Assembly: GCA_902364065.1 (NCBI GenBank)
Contig: CABJCJ010000012.1
Coordinates: forward strand, 1-64,000
Direction: 5' to 3'
From: Veillonellaceae bacterium SB90
GTDB lineage: Bacteria; Bacillota; Negativicutes; Selenomonadales; Selenomonadaceae
Length of the DNA: 64,000 bases
In this document: positions 32,009-41,215 of the stretch, one piece after another
How the letters are laid out: each line of letters begins with the position of its first letter
How positions within the stretch are numbered: the stretch's first letter is position 1
The notes under the pieces: generated by a model
Databases searched by the model: none
Told to the model about the DNA's origin: nothing
Seen by the model: only the letters and a program-made list of their open reading frames with translations
Position numbers and translations under genes: made by a program

Positions 32009-35000
32009 TCAGGCGTCGAGCTGGCCTTCAATCTCGTCAAGCTTGACGGAGAGCAGGCGCGAGACGCCGGCGTCCTCCACGGTCACGCCGTACATCGTGT
32101 CGACGGCTTCCATCGTGCCCTTGCGGTGCGTGACGACGATGAACTGCGTCTTGGCCGCGAATTCGCGCAGGAAGCGGCCGAAGCGCACGACATTGGCTTC
32201 GTCGAGCGGCGCGTCTATCTCGTCGAGCACCGAGAAGGGCGAAGGCCGGTAGCGCAGGAAGGCAAAGAGCAGGGCGATGACCGTGAGGGCACGTTCGCCG
32301 CCCGATAGAGCCGCGAGGCTCTGGCGTTTCTTCTGTGGCAGCGTCACGAGGATGTCGATGCCCGTGTTCAGCACATCGTGCTCGTCGAGCATGCGCAGCT
32401 CCGCCTGGCCGCCGCCGAAGAGCCGCACGAAGATTTCCCCGAAGTACGACTGGATGGCGGCAAAAGCCTCGCGGAACTGCTGCGTCATCGCTTCGTCCAT
32501 CTCCGCGATGATGTGCATGAGGTTGTCCTTGGCTTCCACGAGGTCGCCGGCCTGCTTCTGCATGAAGTCATGCCGCTTCTGCAGGGCTTCGTATTCCTCG
32601 AGTGCGTTCGGGTTGACGGGGCCAAGTGCCTCGATCTTCGCGGCGAGTTCCTTCATCGTCTGGCGCAGCCGCGCGGGCTCCCAGTCGTAGGCCTCCTCGG
32701 CCGCGCGCTCGGGGGTAAGGCCGAAGTTCTTCAGGATGGCCTGCTGCGTTTCCTCGATGGCCATCTCGGCCTTGGCGCCCGTCAGTTCGAGCTGATGCAG
32801 CTCGTTCTGGACCTTGCCAAGCTGCTGATTGGCCGCGCGCGTCTTCCGGTCGGCTTCCTGCGCGACGGCCATCTTCTCCATGCGCTGCTCGTAGAAGCTC
32901 CGCTGCTCCTCCTGTCCGGCATCGAAGTGATCCTGCCACGAGGCGGCTTCCTGCTGGAGCTGATTGAGGCGCTTGAGGCTCGCGGCGAGTCCCTCGAGCA
33001 GATCGCGTTCTTCCTGTTCACTTTCCTTCAGGGCCTGCTCGCCGCGCTGCTTTTCCTGGCGGCAGAGGGCGATGTGCTCGCGGCGGCGCATGAGCTCCTG
33101 TTCGAGCACCGTCCGCTTGAGCTCCTGATCCTGCAGCACGGCAGCGAGGTCGTCGGCGTCCTGCATGGCATCCTCGAGGTCGAGACGGGCTTCGTCCGCA
33201 ATCCTGCACGCCGTCTCCAGGGCCTGCTGGAGCTCCTTGACCTTGCGCAGCTGCAGCACGCGCCGGTTTGCATTGGCCGCAAACGACGCCTCGTATTCCT
33301 GCGCGGCTTTCGCGCGCGCGGCGACCTCCTGGGCCTTGGCTTCCTGTGCTTCCCGGAGGCGGCGGTCCTCCGCCCGCAGTTCGGCGCGCTGCTCGCTCGC
33401 CTGCTGTACGCGCTCCATGGCCGCCTGCTGTGCAGCGGCCGCTTCCTTGGCCTTCTGCGCGGCTTCTTCTGACGCCTGCTGCTCAGTTCCTTCCTGTTCC
33501 TGCCATGCGGCGATGGAGGCACGCAGGGCCTCGATCTCGCCGCCGCGGTTCAGGAAGCTCGCTTCCCTGCCCTGACGGCCGCCGCCTGAAAGTGAGCCGC
33601 CCGGCGCGAGGAATTCGCCCGTGAGCGTCACGATGCGCAGCCGGTATTTGAATTCCTTCGCCAGCGCGAGCGCATGGTCGAGCGTATCGACGACGAGGAT
33701 GCGCGCGAGCAGGAAATCCACGGCCTTCCGGCAGTGTGCGTCGACCGTGACGAGCTCATGGGCCCAGCCGATGACGCCTTCCCTGCCCTCGGCCCTGCGC
33801 TCGTGCTCATTCGGATACGGCACGATGAGCGTCGAGAGCGGCAGGAACGTCACGCGTCCGAGATGCCTGCGCTTAAGGTAGGCAATGGCCTCTTTTGCGG
33901 TGTCCGTATCCTCCGTGACGATGTTCTGCTGGTTGCCGCCAAGCGCCACCTCGATGGCCGTCACGTAGTCCTGCGGGATCTCGATGAGCTCGGCCACGGC
34001 GCCATTCACTCCCTGATGCCACGGCTCCCTGGCGCGCAGCACGGCCTTCGGGCCCTTGCCGAAGCCTTCGTATTCCTCCTGCATGTGCTTCAGGAAATCG
34101 ACTTTTTCCCGAGCCGTCGCAAGCTTCTGCCGCAGGTCCGCGAGTGCATCGCGGCGCCTGGCGAGCGCTTCCTGCGCATCCTGCTGCTCATGGCGCGCCT
34201 GCTGCTGGGCCCGGACGGCCTGCTGCAGTTCTTCATTTGCCTGCTGCTGACGCGCGCTGAGCATTTCCTGCTGGGCGCTCAGTGCCATCTGCTGGGCCTT
34301 TGCCTGCTTGAGGGCCTCCTGCCGCTCGGCCTGCCCGTTCTCGCCATTCTCGATGTCGCGCTCGAGCACGGCGAGGGCCTGCGTCTCTTTCGCAAGCTCC
34401 TGTTGGCAGGCTTCCTTGCGCGCGAGGGTCTTGGCCGCCGCTTCCTTGTACGTTTTCAGGAGTGCCCCGAGCTCGCCCTGCTGCGCCTTGCGCTCGCCGA
34501 GAGCCGCCTCGGCCGCCTTCAGGGCCTGCTCCTGGTCCGAGGCTTCGGCCGTCAGGCGGCCGATCTCACCGACCGAAGACGCGAGTGCCCGCGTGAGCTC
34601 CTCGCGCCGTTTGGCGAGTCGTTCCTTCGCGGCACCGCTCTGCTCCTGGCGTTCTTCAAGCGCCGCCATCTCACGGCGCGCCGTCTCGAGCCGCTGGCGC
34701 AGGGCCTCATTCTTCTCGGCGCTCGTCTTCATCGCCTGCTCGAGGTCGAGGATGGCCTTGCCTACGGCCTCCTGCCGGGCCTCTGCCTGCTGGATGGCCG
34801 TCTTGGCCGCCACGGCCTCGTCGCGCGCCTTTTGGAGCTTCTGCTCATTGTCTGCCCGATGCGCCGCCTCCTTGGCATAGCGGCGCGAGAGCTGCGTGAG
34901 CTGACAGCGCTTGTAATCAGCCGAGAGCGCATTGTAGGCGCGCGTCTTTTCCGCATGGCGCGCCATGGGCTCGAGCTGATTCTCGATCTCATGGACGATA

Positions 35001-35575
35001 TCCTGTACGCGCACGAGATTGCCCTCCGTGTCGGTGAGCTTGCGCAATGTCTCGCGCTTGCGGTTGCGGTATTTCGTGATGCCTGCAGCCTCCTCAAAAT
35101 ACGCACGCCGCTCCTCGGGGCGGCTGTTCAGGATATCCTCCATGCGGTTCTGCCCGATGATGCTCATGCCGTCATGGCCAATACCCGTATCGGCGAAAAG
35201 TTCATAGATATCCTTGAGGCGGCAGCGGCTCCTGTTGATGAAGTATTCGCTCTCGCCGCTGCGGTAGAGCCGGCGCGTCACGACGACCTCGCGGAAATCC
35301 ACCGGCAAGGTGCCGTCATTGTCAAAGACGAGCGAAACCTCCGCGATGTTGAGTGGTCTCCTGGAGGCCGAGCCAGCGAAGATGATGTCTTCCGATCTTG
35401 TGCCGCGCAGATTGCGGATATTCTGCTCGCCGAGCACCCAGCGGATGGCATCGGTGATATTGCTCTTGCCGCTGCCGTTTGGCCCGACGATGGCCGTGAT
35501 GCCCTGGTCAAATTCGATGGAAATCTTATCGGCAAAGGACTTGAACCCATATGCCTCAAGACGTTTCAACTGCAA
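32009..35575 (-). CDS. smc: Chromosome segregation protein SMC
   Basis: 1188 residues, full length. The N-terminal ATPase half has FKSFADKISIEFDQGITAIV and Walker A GPNGSGKSN. Two very long Gln/Glu/Ala-rich coiled coils flank a hinge (VNGAVAELIEIPQDYVTAIE; GGSLSGGGRQGREAS). The C-terminal half has the ABC signature LSGGERALTVIALLFAFL and Walker B SVLDEIDAPLDEAN. SMC compacts and untangles chromosomes with ScpA/ScpB, which are not in this window. The start is TTG, either 35575 or two codons later at 35569, where GAAGGA is better spaced. It precedes ftsY as in many Firmicutes. Confidence 0.97.
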   Translation of the reverse strand: MQLKRLEAYGFKSFADKISIEFDQGITAIVGPNGSGKSNITDAIRWVLGEQNIRNLRGTRSEDIIFAGSASRRPLNIAEVSLVFDNDGTLPVDFREVVVTRRLYRSGESEYFINRSRCRLKDIYELFADTGIGHDGMSIIGQNRMEDILNSRPEERRAYFEEAAGITKYRNRKRETLRKLTDTEGNLVRVQDIVHEIENQLEPMARHAEKTRAYNALSADYKRCQLTQLSRRYAKEAAHRADNEQKLQKARDEAVAAKTAIQQAEARQEAVGKAILDLEQAMKTSAEKNEALRQRLETARREMAALEERQEQSGAAKERLAKRREELTRALASSVGEIGRLTAEASDQEQALKAAEAALGERKAQQGELGALLKTYKEAAAKTLARKEACQQELAKETQALAVLERDIENGENGQAERQEALKQAKAQQMALSAQQEMLSARQQQANEELQQAVRAQQQARHEQQDAQEALARRRDALADLRQKLATAREKVDFLKHMQEEYEGFGKGPKAVLRAREPWHQGVNGAVAELIEIPQDYVTAIEVALGGNQQNIVTEDTDTAKEAIAYLKRRHLGRVTFLPLSTLIVPYPNEHERRAEGREGVIGWAHELVTVDAHCRKAVDFLLARILVVDTLDHALALAKEFKYRLRIVTLTGEFLAPGGSLSGGGRQGREASFLNRGGEIEALRASIAAWQEQEGTEQQASEEAAQKAKEAAAAQQAAMERVQQASEQRAELRAEDRRLREAQEAKAQEVAARAKAAQEYEASFAANANRRVLQLRKVKELQQALETACRIADEARLDLEDAMQDADDLAAVLQDQELKRTVLEQELMRRREHIALCRQEKQRGEQALKESEQEERDLLEGLAASLKRLNQLQQEAASWQDHFDAGQEEQRSFYEQRMEKMAVAQEADRKTRAANQQLGKVQNELHQLELTGAKAEMAIEETQQAILKNFGLTPERAAEEAYDWEPARLRQTMKELAAKIEALGPVNPNALEEYEALQKRHDFMQKQAGDLVEAKDNLMHIIAEMDEAMTQQFREAFAAIQSYFGEIFVRLFGGGQAELRMLDEHDVLNTGIDILVTLPQKKRQSLAALSGGERALTVIALLFAFLRYRPSPFSVLDEIDAPLDEANVVRFGRFLREFAAKTQFIVVTHRKGTMEAVDTMYGVTVEDAGVSRLLSVKLDEIEGQLDA

Positions 35576-35621
35576 TCCTTCTACACCTGCCTGTCTGCTT
35601 CTCGTTCAATTGTATCGGCTC

Positions 35622-36524
35622 TCATGCATGAGCGGCCTGCACATAGGGGTTCTCACGATACGACTCCATGAAATCCCGGAACCGCTTGTCGATGATGGAA
35701 AAGACCTTGTGCCCGCTCCAGTACAGGGACACGCGTGCATGGATCGGCGGATTCAGCGGCTTGCGCAGGAAATTCACGTCGCTGCGCGTGACGAAATCCG
35801 GCAGGATCGAGATGCCCATGTTGTTCGCGACGAGCTGCTTGATGGTCTTGAGCTGCGACGTGCAGAGCACGACGTCCGGCGTGAACCCCGCCTGATTGCA
35901 GCGCGCCGTCACCTCGCGGTTCTGATACGTGCGTGGCTGCTGCAGGATGAAGTGCTCGTCGCGCAGCTCGTGGAAATCCACCGTATCACAGGCGGCCAGC
36001 CGATGATGCGGATGCAGGCAAAGGCTCATGTTGTCCTCGAGGATCAAAAGCTCATTCGTGCCGTGCTCCTCCTCGCCGCCGAGCACGATGCCGAAGTCGA
36101 GTTCCCCGAGCTCTGCGCGCTCGCGGATCTCATCGGAATCGCTGTACTCCTGCACGTCGAGATTGATGTCGGGGAACGCCTGATGGAATTTCGTGAAGAA
36201 ATCCGGGAAAAGATACGCCTCGACCATCGGCGGCACGCCAAAATGCACCGTCCCGCGGGTATCGGTGCGAAAGCGCAGCATATCCTGTTTGGCCGCTTCG
36301 GCATCCTGCATGATGCGCTGGGCGTGGATGAGGAAGGCCCTTCCCTCTGCCGTCAGCGTCACGTGCTTCTGACTCCTGTCGATGAGCGTGAGCCCGAGCT
36401 CCGCCTCGAGCGCCTTGATGGCCTTCGTGACCGAGGGCTGCGAGACGTGCAGGACTTCCGCCGTGCGCGTAAAGTTCTCCAGCTCACTAATGGTACAAAA
36501 ATATTCCAGTTGTCTAAACTCCAT
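35622..36524 (-). CDS. LysR-family transcriptional regulator
   Basis: 300 residues. The N-terminal winged HTH is typical (MEFRQLEYFCTISELENFTR, then TAEVLHVSQPSVTKAIKALE), followed by a periplasmic-binding-protein-like effector domain (GTVHFGVPPMVEAYLFPDFF; FGIVLGGEEEHGTNELLILE). The inducer is not readable from sequence. GGAGGTAA precedes the ATG. The nearest gene upstream in the opposite direction is a UPF0756 membrane protein, 427 bp away. A palindrome with LysR-site character lies between them, so both may be targets (inference). Confidence 0.92.
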   Translation of the reverse strand: MEFRQLEYFCTISELENFTRTAEVLHVSQPSVTKAIKALEAELGLTLIDRSQKHVTLTAEGRAFLIHAQRIMQDAEAAKQDMLRFRTDTRGTVHFGVPPMVEAYLFPDFFTKFHQAFPDINLDVQEYSDSDEIRERAELGELDFGIVLGGEEEHGTNELLILEDNMSLCLHPHHRLAACDTVDFHELRDEHFILQQPRTYQNREVTARCNQAGFTPDVVLCTSQLKTIKQLVANNMGISILPDFVTRSDVNFLRKPLNPPIHARVSLYWSGHKVFSIIDKRFRDFMESYRENPYVQAAHA

Positions 36525-36683
36525 CGAGCGTTACCTCCATACAGTTTCATGATCGCATTACCGTTCTGTTTCTTGCGTGCTCCCCTCTCTATTATATGGT
36601 TACGGGGGATGCTCCGCCGCATGTTCGCGCTGCCCGCACAAGATGCTCGTGCCGCGGAATCATGCCACTATCCCTATCTTATC

Positions 36684-36698
36684 ATAGCCTTAGGTTAT
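36684..36698. promoter_or_regulatory. LysR-type (T-N11-A) operator candidate
   Basis: ATAGCCTTAGGTTAT is a near-perfect palindrome with the T-N11-A shape of LysR-family sites, between the LysR gene and the divergent UPF0756 gene. A leftward TATAAT near 36590 may be the LysR gene -10. The remaining part of the 427-bp gap shows no further gene. Confidence 0.45.
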
Positions 36699-36951
36699 AA
36701 TCCACAAAAAGAATCATGTATACACGATTTTTCTGCGAAAAATTGTCTGTAATAACTGGAAATGATAAAAATTCGGTGGGAGTAGCCGGAGAATCCTCAA
36801 GGGATGCATGGCAAAAAGTCATCATTTCTGATAAAATAGGGCGTATATTGTCCGCCGTGCCGGTCGCGCTGCCTTACCGCAGCAGTGGCCGGACTGTTAC
36901 GTTGTTCCATAATCGAAACGATCAAAACGATCGAGAAAGAAGGTTCCTCAT

Positions 36952-37416
36952 TTGGCTTCCACGGAATACATTACACTCGGCTTTGTGCTCATCCTGAGTC
37001 TCATCGGCCACAACATGACGGTTGTCTACGCGACCGCCATCGTGCTCATCCTCAAGGTGCTCGGCCTGACCACGATGCTGGAGGCCCTCGGCACACAGGG
37101 CCTCAACTGGGGCATCATCATCCTGACGGCCGCCATTCTCGTGCCGATTGCCAACGGCACGGTCACGCTGCAGACGATGATCGATTCGTTCAAGTCGCCG
37201 CTCGGCATCACCGCCGTCATCGCCGGCGTACTCGCGGCTGTCGCAGGCGGCGGCGGGCTGACGCTCCTCAAAAGCACGCCCGATGTCGTCTCGGCCCTCA
37301 TCATCGGCACGATGGCCGGCGTCTTCTTCTTCAAGGGCATCGCCGTCGGGCCGCTGATTGCCGGCGGCCTGACGTATTTCGTCATGTCCCTCGCCACGCG
37401 CTTCCACTGGTTCTGA
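36952..37416 (+). CDS. UPF0756 (DUF441) membrane protein
   Basis: 154 residues with four or five membrane helices: ITLGFVLILSLIGHNMTVVY, TAIVLILKVLGL, GIIILTAAILVPIANGTV, TAVIAGVLAAVAGGG and GTMAGVFFFKGIAVGPLIAG. It fits the UPF0756/DUF441 (YeaL-like) family of integral membrane proteins without known function. The start is TTG at 36952 with GAAGG upstream. No ATG is available near the conserved N-terminus. It is divergent from a LysR regulator. Confidence 0.85.
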   Translation: MASTEYITLGFVLILSLIGHNMTVVYATAIVLILKVLGLTTMLEALGTQGLNWGIIILTAAILVPIANGTVTLQTMIDSFKSPLGITAVIAGVLAAVAGGGGLTLLKSTPDVVSALIIGTMAGVFFFKGIAVGPLIAGGLTYFVMSLATRFHWF

Positions 37417-37425
37417 AATCAAAAC

Positions 37426-37470
37426 AAAAAGCCGGTACAAGATACGGTTGGTGTCTTGTACCGGCTTTTT
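37426..37470. terminator. Bidirectional terminator
   Basis: AAAAAGCCGGTACAAGA and TCTTGTACCGGCTTTTT form a 17-bp perfect stem between convergent genes. Confidence 0.92.
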
Positions 37471-37485
37471 GCATGCGGTAAATGC

Positions 37486-37689
37486 TCAGTTCTTGATGAC
37501 GGCGAGGACTTCGGCGGCCGTCAGGTTATTCTCTTCCATGTACGCCGTCAGTTCCTGATAATCCTCTTTGGCCTTCTTTTCCTTTACTTCGGCCAGCTGT
37601 GCCTTGAGCTTCTTGACCTCGTCCTGTTTCTTGGCAATCTTCTCTTCAAGTGCCTGGATTTTGCTGTCGTAATCTGCTTTTCTCGCCAT
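37486..37689 (-). CDS. Small coiled-coil protein
   Basis: 67 residues. Nearly all is a Lys/Glu heptad helix (KIQALEEKIAKKQDEVKKLK, AQLAEVKEKKAK), followed by a short YMEENNLTAAEVLAVI tail that resembles the end of a small folded unit. I do not recognise a family, though the overall shape is like the oligomerisation half of small nucleoid proteins. It ends at a perfect terminator, which supports a real gene. Function unknown. Confidence 0.7.
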   Translation of the reverse strand: MARKADYDSKIQALEEKIAKKQDEVKKLKAQLAEVKEKKAKEDYQELTAYMEENNLTAAEVLAVIKN

Positions 37690-37776
37690 AATCGATTCCT
37701 ACTTTCTGTTAAATAAAATAAAAATAAAATATGAATGATTCGATGCCCCCGACGTTCCATCGTTTTCATCGTTTTT

Positions 37777-38412
37777 TTACATTCTCGCTTTCCTCGAAAA
37801 ATCCTGCTGATTCCCCAAAAAATTTAACGATCCTGCCGGCAGCAGCAGGGCGTGAATCAATGTGAAATGGGCGGGCAGGCGGTCCCGGCACCACTCGATG
37901 TCATAACCGAATAAATCCTTCGCGATGGACGTCAAATCAAAGCCAAAGGCATCGAGCGAATAACGCATGATGGCAGGCTTGCGGCAGGGATCGCCCTTGG
38001 CGCGGGCACAGCGGCAGCAGCGATTGCAGCCGCCCGAGGAAAGGCTGTGGCTATGCGGGAATTCTTCTTCCATTTTGCGCAAATGATCCTCGAGCTGTTT
38101 CTTCACACGGATGACGATTTCATAGCCTTTTTTCTTGACGAGTTCCGGCGTATCGGCGCGCTCGATCACCAACGGATTGAGCGTAATGCGCGCACAGAAC
38201 ACGAGGATTTCACGGTATGGCCGGAAATATTCTCCGCTGTCAAAAGGAAGCGGCGGGCAGCTCCAGACCGTGCCGTAATTCGGACATTCTCGGCAGTATG
38301 GCAGGAAGCGTTCGCGATCCTGATACAGCCTGCAGAACGCGGCAAAATCCATCTTTTTTGTCGCAATCTCCACCGTGCCATCTTCCAATTCAATTGGCAA
38401 ATCCAGCTTCAT
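37777..38412 (-). CDS. DUF2284 Cys-rich metal-binding protein
   Basis: 211 residues of the DUF2284 family of predicted metal-binding proteins. Cysteines group as CRLYQDRERFLPYCRECPNY, WSCPPLPF and a later CNRCCRCARAKGDPCRKP, enough for one or more Fe-S or zinc sites. No reaction is known. I start at ATG 38412 (MKLDLPIELEDGT) because GAGAGGGG lies 7 nt upstream. Upstream in-frame codons fall in the leader. It is followed at a distance by the small coiled-coil gene and preceded by potD. Confidence 0.88.
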   Translation of the reverse strand: MKLDLPIELEDGTVEIATKKMDFAAFCRLYQDRERFLPYCRECPNYGTVWSCPPLPFDSGEYFRPYREILVFCARITLNPLVIERADTPELVKKKGYEIVIRVKKQLEDHLRKMEEEFPHSHSLSSGGCNRCCRCARAKGDPCRKPAIMRYSLDAFGFDLTSIAKDLFGYDIEWCRDRLPAHFTLIHALLLPAGSLNFLGNQQDFSRKARM

Positions 38413-38493
38413 GAAAATCCCCTCTCTCCTGAAAATATGACAAAAATGGGAAACGCGATTCCAGAGAATCCGTCCCCCATTTTCCATGACGAT

Positions 38494-39585
38494 TCATTCG
38501 ACTTTGACCTGCAGCCAGAGCTTCGTATAGAGCTTGTCGAGCGTTTCGCCAAGGTACTGATACGTCTCCTGGCCCTGATAGACCGATGGCTCGGGGAAGG
38601 CGATCTCAATCTCATCCTCGTCCATATCGTCCTCGACGAGTTCCCGGACGCCGGTGTTTGGCGTGGAGTAGCCGAGCGCCTCAAAATTCTTCGCGGCGAT
38701 GTCCGGGCGGCAGAGGAAGTCGATGAATTTATGAGCGTTCTCGACGTGCTTGGCCTGCTTTGGGATGACCCAGCCGTCCATCCAGAGATTCGTGCCTTCC
38801 TTCGGTGCCGGGCAGAACGCGAGGTCCGGATTGGCCTTCAAGAGGTTGATGGCCTCGCCCGAATAGATGACGCCGAGCGCGGCTTCCCCGGACGCCAGTT
38901 TATCGCGGATATCGTCGACGCCGTAGGCCTGGACGAGCGGCTTCTGCGCGATGAGCATGTCGCGCGCCTTCTCAAGCTCAGCAGCATCCTTCGTGTTCAT
39001 CGAGTCCCCCATCATGCGCAGCGGGATCATGAAGGCGTCGCGCGCCGAGTCCTGCATGAGGATCTCGTCCTTGTAGCGCGGATCAAAGAGCACCGACCAG
39101 CTGTCGACATCGTCCGCCACGAGCTTCTTGTTGTACATGAGGCCGACCGTACCCCAGCAATATGGGATGGAATAGCGGTTGCCGGGGTCATACGACTCGG
39201 CCTGCTTGAAGAAATCCTTGCCGATGTACTTCTTTGCATTCGGCAGCTGGCTGTAGTCGAGCGGCTGCAGGAGATCGTTCTCGGCCATCTTCTGGATCAT
39301 GTAGTCCGACGGACAGATGAGGTCGTAATTCGTGGCCCCTTCCTTGACGCGCGGGTACATGCTCTCGTTCGTGTCGAATTCGTCGAGCACGACATGGATG
39401 CCCGTTTCCTCCTCGAACTGCGTGATGACCTCAGGGTCGAGGTAATCGCCCCAGCTGTAGATGTAGAGGGCGTCGTCGCCGCCCTCCTCGTCCTCGGCCA
39501 GGCTGTCGCAGCCCGCCGTGGAAAAGACGAGCAAGAGGCCAAGCAGCAGCATGAGCAGCGGGAAACGCATGCGTTTCTTCATCAT
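38494..39585 (-). CDS. potD: Spermidine/putrescine ABC transporter, substrate-binding lipoprotein
   Basis: About 363 residues. A lipoprotein signal (MRFPLLMLLLGLLLVFSTAG, then Cys) anchors it outside the membrane. The mature protein matches PotD: YIYSWGDYLDPEVITQFEEE, TNYDLICPSDYMIQKM, IPYCWGTVGLMYNKK and DKLASGEAALGVIYSG. It delivers polyamines to PotBC. The ATG pair at 39585/39582 follows AAAGGAG. An earlier GTG lies inside that ribosome site. The gene overlaps the end of potC by 4 nt, so the two are translationally coupled. Confidence 0.95.
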   Translation of the reverse strand: MMKKRMRFPLLMLLLGLLLVFSTAGCDSLAEDEEGGDDALYIYSWGDYLDPEVITQFEEETGIHVVLDEFDTNESMYPRVKEGATNYDLICPSDYMIQKMAENDLLQPLDYSQLPNAKKYIGKDFFKQAESYDPGNRYSIPYCWGTVGLMYNKKLVADDVDSWSVLFDPRYKDEILMQDSARDAFMIPLRMMGDSMNTKDAAELEKARDMLIAQKPLVQAYGVDDIRDKLASGEAALGVIYSGEAINLLKANPDLAFCPAPKEGTNLWMDGWVIPKQAKHVENAHKFIDFLCRPDIAAKNFEALGYSTPNTGVRELVEDDMDEDEIEIAFPEPSVYQGQETYQYLGETLDKLYTKLWLQVKVE

Positions 39586-40373
39586 TCCCACTCCTTTCCC
39601 GGACGGCGCTTCAGGAGGCGCCAGTTGATCATGAGCAGCGCGACGAACGCGATGACGCCGAGGAAGAACAGCGTCGAGAGCGCGTACATCTCCGGATGGA
39701 TGCCGAGTTTGAGCTGTGAGTAGATGGCCGTCGTCAGCGTGTCGATGCCCGCGCCCTTCGTGAAGTACGTCACGATGAAGTCGTCGGCCGACATCGCGAA
39801 GGACAGCAGGAAGGCCGCCGCGATACCGGGCCAGAGTTCGGGCAGTATGACCTTGCGGAAGGCCTGGAAGGGTGTCGCGCCGAGGTCAAGCGCCGCCTCA
39901 TAGCAGACGGAGTCGAGCCCTAAGACCTGCGGCAGGATGCAGAGCATCGCATACGGCAGATTGATGACGATGTGCGCCATGAGGATCGTGTCATAGCCGA
40001 GCCGCAGCCCGAGCCCGAGGAAGAGCAGCATGAGCGCGATGCCCGTAACGATATCGGCATTGAGGAGCGGCACATTCGCAAGGCCGCGGAACGCGAGCTG
40101 CCCCTTCTTCGAGAAGTTGCGAATGGCAAGCGCCGTGATGAGGCCGAGGAGCGTTGCGAAGAACGCCGCCGTCAGGCCGATGGTCACGGTGTTGAGGAAC
40201 GCCTCGATGATGTCCTCGCTCGTGAAGAGCTTCTCGTACCACTCCAGCGTGAAGCCCGTCCAATGGCCGCGGTAACGGCTCGCATTGAAGGACTGCGCAA
40301 AGAGCACGAAAATCGGCGCGTAGAGGAAGACGATGATGATGCCGAGATAGAGTTTCTTGAGTTTTGCCATCAT
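39582..40373 (-). CDS. potC: Spermidine/putrescine ABC transporter permease PotC
   Basis: 263 residues with six membrane helices. Start: KLKKLYLGIIIVFLYAPIFV. The EAA loop of ABC permeases is clear: YEAALDLGATPFQAFRKVIL, followed by PELWPGIAAAFLLSFAMSAD. It forms the channel with PotB. The gene overlaps potB by 4 nt at its start and potD at its end, which ties it into one potABCD operon. Confidence 0.95.
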   Translation of the reverse strand: MMAKLKKLYLGIIIVFLYAPIFVLFAQSFNASRYRGHWTGFTLEWYEKLFTSEDIIEAFLNTVTIGLTAAFFATLLGLITALAIRNFSKKGQLAFRGLANVPLLNADIVTGIALMLLFLGLGLRLGYDTILMAHIVINLPYAMLCILPQVLGLDSVCYEAALDLGATPFQAFRKVILPELWPGIAAAFLLSFAMSADDFIVTYFTKGAGIDTLTTAIYSQLKLGIHPEMYALSTLFFLGVIAFVALLMINWRLLKRRPGKEWE

Positions 40374-41215
40374 AGCTTCACCTCCTGCACGGCGTCCTTT
40401 TTCGCCTCGCGGCCCGAAAAGGCCTCGAGCACGATGTTGAGGATGATGAAGACCATGAGGATCATCGAGAGTGCACTGCCGAGCTGCCAGTCATAGGCCG
40501 CCGTGAATTCCTGCTCGATGATGTTGCCGATCAGGAGAATCTTGTTGCCGCCGAGCAGCGCGCTGATGACGAAGGTCGTGAGCGCCGGGATGAAGACCAT
40601 CGTGCAGCCGCTGATGACGCCGGGCAGCGACAGCGGGAAGACGATGCGGCGGAAGGTCTGGACGTGTCCCGCGCCGAGGTCATGCGCGGCCTCGATGACG
40701 CTCTTGTCGATGTGCGAGAGCGCGACGTAGAGCGGCAGCACCATGTACGGCAGGAAATTGTAGACCATGCCGATGACGATGGCAAATGGCGTGTTGATGA
40801 GCGTGACCGTGGGCAGTGCGAGGGCCTGCAGGACCATGTTGATGATGCCGTTCTTCTCGAGGATAGTCTGCCAGGCCATCGTCGTCAGGAGCGAATTCAT
40901 CCAGAGCGGCAGCAGGAACAGCAGGAAGATCAGCACCATGCGGCCGCGCTTGATGGCAAGCAGGATCATGCAGAGCGGGTACGCGAGTACGAGGCAGATG
41001 ACGGTGCTGATGAGCGCGAGCTCCACCGAGAGACCGAGTGCCTGAAGGTATTCGATCTGCACGGCCTCCCGAAGGTTCGCGAGCGTGAAGGCTCCCTCCG
41101 CATCCGTCAGGCCGTGATAGAAGACGAAGAAAAGCGGCAGCACGATGAAGATTGCCGCCCAGATCGAGAACGGTGCGGCAAACAGGCGCGCCACTGCCTT
41201 GCTGTTATGCATCAT
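40370..41215 (-). CDS. potB: Spermidine/putrescine ABC transporter permease PotB
   Basis: 281 residues with six membrane helices: AAPFSIWAAIFIVLPLFFVF at the start, and the EAA loop IEAAHDLGAGHVQTFRRIVF followed by PLSLPGVISGCTMVF. The start is the ATG pair at 41215/41212, with GAGGAGG about 8 nt upstream, overlapping the end of potA. The frame is open much further upstream, but that part only shadows potA. It pairs with PotC. Confidence 0.95.
   Translation of the reverse strand: MMHNSKAVARLFAAPFSIWAAIFIVLPLFFVFYHGLTDAEGAFTLANLREAVQIEYLQALGLSVELALISTVICLVLAYPLCMILLAIKRGRMVLIFLLFLLPLWMNSLLTTMAWQTILEKNGIINMVLQALALPTVTLINTPFAIVIGMVYNFLPYMVLPLYVALSHIDKSVIEAAHDLGAGHVQTFRRIVFPLSLPGVISGCTMVFIPALTTFVISALLGGNKILLIGNIIEQEFTAAYDWQLGSALSMILMVFIILNIVLEAFSGREAKKDAVQEVKL

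Noticed and set aside
33674..35671. Long plus-strand frame opposite smc
   Set aside because: Leu/Arg-rich shadow of the SMC coiled coil. No ribosome site and no recognisable domain.
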